DNA from: Zopfochytrium polystomum
Taxonomy: Eukaryota > Chytridiomycota > Chytridiomycetes > Chytridiales > Chytridiaceae
NCBI GenBank assembly: GCA_025765615.1
Contig: JAIVFJ010000609.1
Span: 1 to 19,565 of the forward strand
DNA length: 19,565 bases
Reading direction: 5' to 3'
The notes under the pieces are model-generated. The model made no database searches. It was not told the DNA's origin and worked only from the letters and a program-made list of their open reading frames with translations. Of this stretch, positions 1-7,174 are shown piece after piece (position 1 is the first letter of the stretch; each line of letters starts with the position of its first letter). Made by a program: the position numbers and the translations under genes.

Positions 1-229
1 AAAAAAAAAAAAAGAAAGAACGGACCTGAATAATCGCACAAGCCGAAGAAGCGAACAGCCACCCCCACTCACTCACTCAACACCACCCTCGACTGCAAAA
101 CGACGCCACCTTAGCGGCCTGCCCTTCGATCGTCCATCTTCATTCAACCCGCCCCACTCGCACCCCCTTCCTCCTCCTCCTCCTCCTCCCTCTTAATCAG
201 TCACCCTTTGCGTACGTCGACCAACAGCA
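1..229 (+). promoter_or_regulatory. Upstream/5' leader region of the Ecl1-like gene
   Basis: No coding region is supported here. The stretch opens with a 13-nt poly(A) and is otherwise C-rich and pyrimidine-rich, with a (CTC)n microsatellite at about 168-190. It ends in the start context of the downstream gene, where CAACAGCA precedes the ATG. This looks like a promoter and leader; no TATA box is obvious. Confidence 0.4.
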
Positions 230-1014
230 ATGGCAGACTTGGACTGGTGAGTCACGCTCGGGATTGGCGCGCCTCGTGGCTTGAGTTGACCGGGTCATGA
301 CCAATGGCGATCCCCCACACTCCTTCGCCCTCTCCCCTCAATCACAGGTGTGTCTGCGGCAAGGCAACCATCGAAATGGCGCTCTACTGTTCGGCAGTTT
401 GTCGCGACCGGGACCTCGCAGGGTTGTGTGACGCCCAGGAGTCATCACGGTCGCTCCGCCGCGCATCTTCCCCACTTATGGGAGGAAGCAGTGCGTGGTC
501 TTCTCCTGCGCTGACGGCCGTCTCGTCCTCGTCGTCCTCGTCGTCCACTGGTGGAAGTCCAAAGTCACTTCTGTCACCGCCGTGGCCCTATTCCCCAGCG
601 ACGGCAGCGACCGCCGCCACCAGTTTACGCAACAACTCGCTTCCAGTGTTTGCCCTCCCTCCCGCCGTCGAGTGCCCCGCATCAGGTCTTGCCTGCGGGA
701 CGGGCAAGCCAATCCTATTGAAAGCACAGACGTCGTTCTCCTCCGCATCCAAGAAGCTACCAGCCACCTCATACTCCTTGTCCGTTTCGTTCTCGACGGT
801 CGTCTCCGCCCCACCCGCTTCTTCGTCCTCTTCGTCATCTCAGCCGTCGCATCCCGTTCCAGTGCCAAGTCTCGCCGCCAGCGGGAAGCAGCAGCAGCCT
901 CACGCTGGCTTGTCTCCGACGAGCGCAAGTACATACTCTGTGTCGCGCGCCCTTGACGCCTCATTCGCGTCGGTCGCCTTCGTTTCAAGACGGCCGAGCC
1001 GGAAAACAGCGTAG
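230..1014 (+). CDS. Ecl1-like (life-span regulatory factor type) zinc-binding protein, 227 aa
   Basis: Two exons, 230-246 and 348-1014, joined across a 101-bp GT-AG intron (GTGAGT donor, CACAG acceptor). The start is the ATG at 230; the in-frame ATG at 304 lies inside the intron. The protein begins MADLDWCVCGK and continues to LYCSAVCRDRD by residue 28. This W-C-x-C, then Y-C-S-x2-C-R-x-x-D, resembles the short N-terminal zinc-binding motif of fungal Ecl1/2/3 proteins, small factors that in yeasts extend chronological life span and respond to sulfur, zinc or amino-acid starvation. Here the first pair is CxC instead of the usual CxxC. The rest (residues about 40-227) is low-complexity Ser/Ala/Pro/Thr with a run of eight serines, no membrane segment and no other domain. 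The gene model is good. The family call rests on one short motif, and a different short zinc finger is possible. Confidence 0.6.
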
Positions 1015-1064
1015 AATCCTTTTTCGTTTTCGCTTGATCGGCCCCTTGTGTGGGCAGTGTTTCC

Positions 1065-1065
<1 letters not shown>

Positions 1066-1117
<52 letters not shown>

Positions 1118-1317
1118 TCGCTCTCTCTCTCTCGCTCTCTCTCTCTCGCTCTCTACCTTGGCTTCTTGTTTCACTTTGACTTCCTCAGTCTGTCTGTCTG
1201 CGTTCCTGTCTGCCTGTTGATGTTGTATCCGTCCGTTCCCCACTTTCGAAACAATCATGAAATTTTTTCTTCCACTCTGGTTCTTTCTTTCCTTTTTTTT
1301 TTTTTTTTTTTTTTTTT
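1066..1317. repeat. (TC)n microsatellite followed by 25-nt poly(T)
   Basis: Positions 1066-1154 are an almost pure TC dinucleotide array with occasional G interruptions, and 1293-1317 is an uninterrupted run of 25 T. Together with the unremarkable bases up to 1424 they form the gap between the Ecl1-like stop codon and the transposon. Open frames reading Leu-Ser or Arg-Glu repeats across this tract are microsatellite artefacts. No clear poly(A) signal was found for the upstream gene. Confidence 0.9.
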
Positions 1318-1424
1318 GACTTTTTGTCATTTGCGACTTCAAACAGACAAGGAAAAAAAAGGACGACGGACAAGCCAGCGGAGAAAAAGATAAAAATACG
1401 CATTTCCACCACAAAAATCAATTA

Positions 1425-1626
1425 CAGCCGTTTACCGAATTCCTTATTTTGGTAGCGGAATTTCGATGCAAATGCATCGAAATTGCAGTGCAAACCTATC
1501 GAAATTCCACTGCGACTGCAGTGCTGTTGCAGTGCAGCTGCATCGAAATTTCACTGCAAGGTCTTGCGTCATTCCCTTGGCGGCTGGCCGCAAACCAATC
1601 AGGAAGGCTCTTTCTTCTTTTGGCAA
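1425..1626 (+). repeat. Left terminal inverted repeat (202 bp)
   Basis: Pairs with 4264-4465. It contains an inverted repeat with 12-bp arms (AATTTCGATGCA at 1459-1470 and its complement at 1473-1484, 2-nt loop). It also holds three related 20-bp direct repeats with the core ATCGAAATT followed by CAGTGCA, CCACTGC or TCACTGCA, at 1474-1493, 1496-1515 and 1540-1559. Repeated motifs inside long inverted repeats recall the IR/DR arrangement in which transposase binds several sites per end. That role is inferred. Confidence 0.95.
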
Positions 1627-1689
1627 TGGACATCTTCCCATCATTATCCTTCCGTCAACCCCGGCTTCTTCCTTCCCCTCTCCCACACA

Positions 1690-2703
1690 ATGCGTGGCCG
1701 ACGTATTAGCAATCAAATTCGAGAGCTTGTGTACGACTGCTTCTATGGACCAGTCGCACAAACAGTACACCAGCTTGCAGGCACTTACCGAATCAGCATC
1801 CAGTCAGTGAGAAAGATTCTGGCCACGTACGAGAGATGGGGCACGCACACTCCTCCCTGTGGCGTTGGGCGTGGTCGCCCAATGTCACTCTTGCGCAACG
1901 ATTTGGACTTCATTGAAGATCTCCTTTTGGAAAACCCCCAGATGCATCAGGATGAGATCGCTGGCAGGCTGAGCGAACGACTGGATCTGGCAGTGTCACC
2001 AAAGGTGGTCCACTCCGCATTGAAGTTCCTTGGAATTACAAGGAAAAAGGTTCGTGGCGAACCTATCATCTCTTCCTCCCCTCTCTCAAGTCTTCCACCA
2101 AAGCTCTCTGTCTCCTTCATCCAGAGGTCGGAGGTTGCGATTGCTGCGTTTCGCCAACTGATGGAAGAGGAGCTCGTTGCAAGCGACTGTGTTTTTGTTG
2201 ACGAAACCCGCGTCGATGACAAGAGCTTCAGCCGTCGGTACGGTTATTCCAGGGCGGGCCGTCGAGCTGCAGTTCGCCAGACAGGAATCCGCGGACAAAG
2301 CACGACCCTGATAGCGGCATTGGGCGCAACAGGAATCCGTGCCAAGTGCACAGTGGACGGATCTGCAACTGCGGACATATTTGTCGACTTTCTGGTGAGC
2401 GTACTCCTTCCGAAAATGGAGGAAGGTGAAGTTCTCATTCTGGATAATGCGAGAATCCATCACGATCGTCGTGTGGGCGAGGCATGCGAAGAATACGGTG
2501 TGCGCTTGATCTACCTCCCCGCTTACTGCCCATTCCTCAATCCGATTGAAGAGGCTTTCTCAGTCATCAAGTCCGAGTTCCGTCGAATGGAAGGCCACCT
2601 TCACAACCTTTTTCAACGACACGATCTTATTTTGATGGTTTGCGATATCATAACAAGAAGAAAGGCAGTTGGCTTTATTCGCCACGCTGGCTACACCCAA
2701 TAA
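1690..2703 (+). CDS. IS630/Tc1/mariner-type DD34E transposase, 337 aa
   Basis: Cut-and-paste transposase of the element. Starting at the ATG at 1690 (MRGRRISNQ), residues about 5-60 look like a helix-turn-helix (VHQLAGTYRISIQSVRKIL), and about 62-120 could be a second DNA-binding helical domain after a GRGRP linker that resembles an AT-hook. The RNase H-like catalytic core follows: Asp171 in VFVDETRVD, Asp252 in LILDNARIHH and Glu287 in LNPIEEAFS. There are 34 residues between the last two, which is the DD34E signature. No intron or stop interrupts it, so it is probably functional. The frame stays open upstream into the inverted repeat (an ATG at 1483), but those residues are encoded by repeat DNA and the 1690 start begins just before recognisable transposase sequence. 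It is convergent with the minus-strand accessory gene of the same element. Confidence 0.93.
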   Translation: MRGRRISNQIRELVYDCFYGPVAQTVHQLAGTYRISIQSVRKILATYERWGTHTPPCGVGRGRPMSLLRNDLDFIEDLLLENPQMHQDEIAGRLSERLDLAVSPKVVHSALKFLGITRKKVRGEPIISSSPLSSLPPKLSVSFIQRSEVAIAAFRQLMEEELVASDCVFVDETRVDDKSFSRRYGYSRAGRRAAVRQTGIRGQSTTLIAALGATGIRAKCTVDGSATADIFVDFLVSVLLPKMEEGEVLILDNARIHHDRRVGEACEEYGVRLIYLPAYCPFLNPIEEAFSVIKSEFRRMEGHLHNLFQRHDLILMVCDIITRRKAVGFIRHAGYTQ

Positions 2704-2710
2704 ACTTGTT

Positions 2711-4249
2711 TCAACTTCCGTTCAAGGCCATCTGAGCTGCGTAGCCCAAGGGGAGTCCAATCCTCAGCAGCATGTCCAGATTGATGAACTTCAACGCGAC
2801 AATGTCGATGCACTGCCTTTGAAGCACACCCAGGATCGCCGCTTGATGTGGGATCGGGGTGATCTCGCCAACAAGAGCCTCAATCGAAGTAGCAGCACTG
2901 TTCGGAGCAGCACGAGCAGATCCACCTCCGTAAAAGGCCATGCGCACAGCATAGCCCATGGGAACGCCGATAGACTCCAGCCTGTCAGAACTGATGAACT
3001 TCAGCGACTCCACGCCAACAAAGTTGCTCCTCAAAGCGGTCAAGCACCGTTCTTGATCTCGGGCAGGGACTATCTCGCCAACAAGAGCATCAATTGACGT
3101 ATGTAACGGAGCGTGGGGAGCCGTGGCAGTTGCAGGGCCAGAGCGTGCGATAGCACCCAGTCCAGCCCCACCCAAACTGATCGCTCCTCCCTGTGGCTGC
3201 ACGATGTTGTGTATCTTAGCGACAAGTTTGTCCAGCCCCTCGAAGTTAAGATGGACTTGTGGGCCAGGAATAGCCGCTGCAGAACGGTTCGGCTCAGGTG
3301 GTGACCTCTGGCCAGCTCGCTTCTGGTGGGTGCGATGGAACAGATGGTGTGCTGGAGCAGTGCGAAGAGTGGCGCCACATTCTTGCCTGATCTGATTCGT
3401 GTTAGAGCTTTCCCTGGAGGCGTGATCGCGACCACTTACAATCATTACTGCCCAGGTTGTGACCATTGGGTGGGTGCACTTGATGGTACCGCCGTTCTCT
3501 GAAACATAAGTGAATCCTTCACGCGCATCGACATCACCCCCGTGACAAACATAGAGATCTTCCACAGTCTGACGAAGTTCAGCCGAATCCATCTCAACCT
3601 CGGTCGACTGTCGACGATTCTCCTCATCCGATGAATCATCCCCGACATGGGTTTGAGGTGCACTCTGGGTAGCTGTCTCCGATCGCCCACGCGTGGGCTG
3701 GGAAAGTGTCCTGAGTGGGGGACGGACAGCTGGGGTTCGAGACGCAGTTCTGGAGGATCCAGCAGCCGCTGCTGCTGTTCTGACCTTCTTCTTTTTGGTG
3801 GAGGTAGAGAGGGGATGGGAATAGGTAGAATGGGTGACGAATTTCAACTTCCAATGTTTTGCTGTTAGCCTGCTGGCGCAAACGGCTTTACGAAACGCGG
3901 TCAGATCGCATGGCTCTTGCAGTCGGCGGTCACGCTGGGTGGCTGGGTCACGGGGGTGCCGATATCCCAGACCCCTTATCTTTCTGGCATTCAATCTCTC
4001 ACTGCCAAATGCAGCCTCAATTGCATTCTTGACGTCGTCAATAGTTGCTGTTTTCACGTCTGCAATCTGAATCTGAAGTTGCTCCGCTTTACCAAACGGT
4101 GGGGTGTATATAGCTGTGAAGGTCTCTCCACGGCTTGGACCAATCGGCAGAAAGTCATCGCTTTCTTCTCTGCTGGAGGAGCTAGTGCTGGCGTTGCTGT
4201 CCTCCAGCTTGTCCTCCAGCTCGTCCTCCAGCTCGTCGTCACTTGTCAT
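2711..4249 (-). CDS. Transposon-borne protein of unknown function with two C-terminal SAM-like repeats, 512 aa
   Basis: I do not recognise this protein. It is carried inside the Tc1/mariner element, starting 15 bp inside the right inverted repeat and ending 7 bp from the transposase stop. The frame is open further upstream, but only through inverted-repeat DNA, so the ATG at 4249 is chosen. Visible parts: an acidic start with a short DELED-type repeat; a possible small globular region at residues about 35-150; a KKKK-containing, Ala/Ser/Thr-rich basic linker; a segment around residue 258 reading THPMVTTWAVMI; and two homologous C-terminal repeats at residues about 385-441 and 455-512. Each repeat has the pattern SI-ALVGEI-P then LKFI--D-L--IG-P-GYA--MA. 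The end of that pattern resembles SAM (sterile alpha motif) domains, which mediate protein or nucleic-acid binding. A GTAAGT at 3439 could be the donor of an in-frame 117- or 132-bp intron. An accessory transposition or regulatory role is inferred from position only. Confidence 0.75.
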   Translation of the reverse strand: MTSDDELEDELEDKLEDSNASTSSSSREESDDFLPIGPSRGETFTAIYTPPFGKAEQLQIQIADVKTATIDDVKNAIEAAFGSERLNARKIRGLGYRHPRDPATQRDRRLQEPCDLTAFRKAVCASRLTAKHWKLKFVTHSTYSHPLSTSTKKKKVRTAAAAAGSSRTASRTPAVRPPLRTLSQPTRGRSETATQSAPQTHVGDDSSDEENRRQSTEVEMDSAELRQTVEDLYVCHGGDVDAREGFTYVSENGGTIKCTHPMVTTWAVMIVSGRDHASRESSNTNQIRQECGATLRTAPAHHLFHRTHQKRAGQRSPPEPNRSAAAIPGPQVHLNFEGLDKLVAKIHNIVQPQGGAISLGGAGLGAIARSGPATATAPHAPLHTSIDALVGEIVPARDQERCLTALRSNFVGVESLKFISSDRLESIGVPMGYAVRMAFYGGGSARAAPNSAATSIEALVGEITPIPHQAAILGVLQRQCIDIVALKFINLDMLLRIGLPLGYAAQMALNGS

Positions 4250-4263
4250 CTGACGAAGGGCAC

Positions 4264-4465
4264 TTGCCAAAAGAAGAAAGAGCCTTCCGGATTGGTTTGC
4301 GGCCAGCCGCCAAGGGAATGACGCAAGACCTTGCAGTGAAATTTCGATGCAGCTGCACTGCAACAGCACTGCAGTCGCAGTGGAATTTCGATAGGTTTGC
4401 ACTGCAATTTCGATGCATTTGCATCGAAATTCCGCTACCAAAATAAGGAATTCGGTAAACGGCTG
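4264..4465 (-). repeat. Right terminal inverted repeat (202 bp)
   Basis: Reverse complement of 1425-1626 with one mismatch at 4289. It carries the same 12-bp-arm palindrome and the same three ATCGAAATT-type direct repeats in mirror orientation. The accessory gene's start codon lies 15 bp inward, so this repeat, like the left one for the transposase, is placed to act as a promoter. That role is inferred. Confidence 0.95.
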
Positions 4466-4467
4466 TA

Positions 4468-4736
4468 ATTTGTTTCGCGCATCATCGACACAAGGTGTGT
4501 CACGAGTACATGCACGGCTAGGAGGTGGACGAGGACGAGGAGGGGGGGCCCCAACGCGCCGCCCAGCCGGTGCTTTCTAACAACCCTCCGAGCAGATGAG
4601 GAGCCCTCGCAGAATGCATGCATGCATATGCGAGAATATGCTTGAGGATGGAGGCACCGTCTCACCCACGAAACAAACGAAAACAACAATTACCCCCCAC
4701 CCCACAGACCCTTATCCGTATCCGGTTCTACCCAGA
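4468..4736 (+). promoter_or_regulatory. Residual promoter/leader of fumarase
   Basis: Only about 270 bp separate the transposon from the fumarase start codon. The stretch has a purine-rich GGACGAGGACGAGGA tract running into a GGGGGGGCCCC block (about 4526-4552) and an alternating GCATGCATGCATATGC segment (about 4615-4631). No TATA box or coding exon is evident. Confidence 0.35.
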
Positions 4737-6737
4737 ATGCCTCAAGTACGTTCAAGCTGTGCGAGTGCTGCTTGAAAACCGTTCCTGGACTACCTCTGAC
4801 GCGTCTTTTCAAAGGATTTTCGTATCGAACGCGACACCTTCGGCGAGCTGGAGGTTCCGGCAGATCGCTATTGGGGGGCCCAGACCCAGAGGCGCGTTCT
4901 CATTTTCGTTCACGCTGAGTCTCACTCGGTCACGCAGGTCTCTCCAGAACTTTAACATTGGCGGACCCACGGAGCGAATGCCCGAACCTATCATCAAGGC
5001 ATTTGGGTACGTCAAGAAGGCTGCGGCAATCGTGAACATGGACTCCGGCCTTGACAAGACAATTGGACAGGCCATCGTTAAGGCTGCCGACGAAGTTAGT
5101 TTACGCGTTCTATTGCTGATTGACGTCTCATCGTGCAATAATCGTGTCAGGTGATTGAGGGGAAACTGAACGTTCACTTTCCGCTGGTCGTTTGGCAAAC
5201 TGGGTCCGGAACCCAGAGTAACATGAACGCAAACGAAGTTATTTCCAACCGTGCCATTGAGATGCTGGGTGGCAAGCTCGGCAGCAAAGTTCCTGTTCAC
5301 CCCAATGACCATGGTAGGCGTGTCACTTTGTTATATACGCATCTAAACGATGTCCTCAGTCAACAAGGGCCAGTCCTCGAATGACACGTGAGCATCTTCA
5401 CGGAGCTTCCGTGCGCGCCCTTTATAACAACGCTGTATTGCAGTTTCCCAACAGCGATGCATGTTTCAGCAGTGGTGGAAATTCACACCAGGCTCTTGCC
5501 AGCGCTGAAGAAACTCCATGGAGCACTGGACAGCAAAGCGCGGGACTTTGAGAAAATCATCAAAATCGGGCGGACACATTTGCAGGACGCCACCCCGCTG
5601 ACCCTCGGACAGGAATTTTCAGGGTACATTATAGTGCAATGTGACGACTGCATCTGATTTTTTTTGCTCCCAGCTACGCGCAGCAAGTTGCTTACGGCAT
5701 CGAACGCGTGGAGGGAAGCCTGCCGCGTTTGTACAACCTGGCTTTGGGAGGAACGGCAGTTGGAACGGTTCGCGGTGTCATTTTCTAAGTGAGATTGTAA
5801 CCAATTCATGCCACACCAAAACGCGAATAGGGCCTCAACACCAAAAAAGGGTTTGATGTCGCTTTCGCAACCACAATCTCCGAAATAACAGGATTTCACT
5901 TCCGAACGGCTCCGAATAAGGTTTTTTCGGCCCGCTGATCCTATTCTCCTTCTAACTACCCTTACGTCGAAGTTCGAGGCGCTGGCTGCGCACGATGCAA
6001 TCGTGGAGGCAAGCGGTGCGCTGAACGTGCTGGCCGTCTCTTTGAACAAGATTGCCAATGACATTCGCCTTCTCGGCTCCGGGCCGCGCTGCGGTCTCGG
6101 CGAACTTTTGCTGCCCGAAAACGAGCCTGGTTCCTCTATCATGCCCGGAAAGGTGAGGTGAAGTTTGCGCCAGTCTTGCTGCGGCTGGACGATTCTGTTG
6201 GGCACCAATCGTCTAATATTTGATTATAAACAAATAAAAAATAAAAAATAAAAAATAGGTGAACCCCACTCAATGCGAGGCGATGACGATGGTTTGCGCT
6301 CAAGTTATTGGCAACCACACTGCGATCTCCATCGGCGGAGCCCAGGGTCATTTCGAATTGAACGTATTCAAGCCAGTGATCATCAGAAACTTCCTCCAGT
6401 CCACGCGGCTTCTTGCCGACGCCTCGGTCTCCTTTACGGATCACTGCGTGGTTGGCATCGAACCCAACATCAGCCGCATCGAGTCGTACTTGAAAGAATC
6501 GCTCATGCTGGTCACGTCGCTTAATCCGTACATTGGCTATGACAGTTGAGTTGGTTTGGTGATCCGAAATGGAATTTTTTACTCAACACCATTTGTCTAG
6601 ACGCGGCAAAGGCTGCGAAGAAGGCTCACAAAGAGGGAACATCCTTGAAAGAGGCGACTGTCGCTTTGGGACTCCTGACACCGGAGAAGTTCGATGAGTA
6701 TGTTCGCCCTGAGAAAATGATCGGGCCATCCGACTGA
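4737..6737 (+). CDS. FUM1: Fumarate hydratase (class II fumarase), 466 aa, 11 exons
   Basis: Catalyses reversible hydration of fumarate to malate (TCA cycle, and cytosolic/DNA-repair roles in other fungi). Exons: 4737-4745, 4815-4891, 4938-5094, 5151-5313, 5360-5387, 5444-5623, 5674-5767, 5831-5920, 5973-6152, 6259-6544, 6601-6737. They sum to 1401 nt in one open frame. The first exon encodes only Met-Pro-Gln before a GTACGT donor, and the next begins [20 protein letters not shown], as in other class II fumarases. Recognisable sites are [16 protein letters not shown], the catalytic-His segment [16 protein letters not shown] (His190) and the family signature [11 protein letters not shown] (residues 319-329) with the catalytic-loop serine. 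The length matches the family (about 460-470 mature). The model predicts no mitochondrial presequence; an alternative upstream start could add one. Intron 2 (46 bp) uses a GC donor. An AATAAA follows the stop by 28 bp. Confidence 0.95.
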
Positions 6738-7174
6738 AGGATAAACCCTACAAAGGGTTGAGGGGAATAAAATGCTTTTATATCTGTCACACACTTTCCA
6801 GAACTGTGCAAACAGTCGACAAGAACGATCAACAGCTGTTTTCAAAATCGGTGTTGGCATTCTTCTCGGTCCCTTGCATTGATGTTCTCAAAGGATGCAA
6901 GGATTTCCTCCTGCACTTGCCAGTTGCGGTGGTTGTTCGACTGAAATCACTCCACAAACAGTCTGTGCCAGCCAATTCGGAGGTCGATTCAAAGTGCAGA
7001 TGGGTGTCTGGAGAAGCTCTACTTTCCTTTCACGGTTTGGGACGAAAACTATTTGCCAGCATCTGTGTATTGAGACATTCTTTACTTCCACCAACAGCGT
7101 ACTCCTCTGGAGAAAAGCAGATCCCACGCTCTGTATTTCATCGCAGTTTAACCCCACAAGTCAGTCCAAAGATT
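6738..7174. other. Tail-to-tail 3' intergenic region (fumarase / Has1)
   Basis: The two flanking genes converge on these 437 bp. The only clear element is AATAAA at 6766-6771, a likely polyadenylation signal for fumarase. No matching signal was seen for the minus-strand helicase, and no RNA gene or conserved coding frame was recognised. Confidence 0.5.
6766..6771 (+). terminator. Polyadenylation signal AATAAA of fumarase
   Basis: Canonical hexamer located 28 bp downstream of the fumarase TGA, in T/A-rich context. Position and sequence are standard for a eukaryotic cleavage/polyadenylation signal. Confidence 0.6.

Larger units (their letters stand above)
1425..4465 (+). mobile_element. Complete Tc1/mariner (IS630-Tc1-mariner) transposon, 3041 bp, two genes
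   Basis: Both ends begin with CAGCCGTTTACC and sit immediately inside a TA dinucleotide (1423-1424 and 4466-4467), the target duplication of this superfamily. The 202-bp terminal inverted repeats (1425-1626 and 4264-4465) are identical except for one position (1601 versus 4289). Between them lie a DD34E transposase on the plus strand and a second intact gene on the minus strand. The two are convergent, with stop codons only 7 bp apart. Near-identical ends and two undisrupted reading frames indicate recent mobility. The element separates the Ecl1-like gene from fumarase, its right end lying 272 bp before the fumarase start codon. Most Tc1/mariner elements are 1.2-2.5 kb with a single gene, so the second gene and the length are unusual. 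Confidence 0.96.

Noticed and set aside
476..1414. Long minus-strand open frame with Arg-Glu repeats and a poly-Lys stretch
   Set aside because: The repeats are the (TC)n and poly(T) microsatellites read on the opposite strand. The frame overlaps the supported Ecl1-like gene and has no other recognisable feature.
1483..1689. N-terminal extension of the transposase from an ATG inside the left inverted repeat
   Set aside because: These codons are inverted-repeat DNA, and the mirror repeat similarly extends the accessory gene; recognisable transposase sequence starts after the ATG at 1690.
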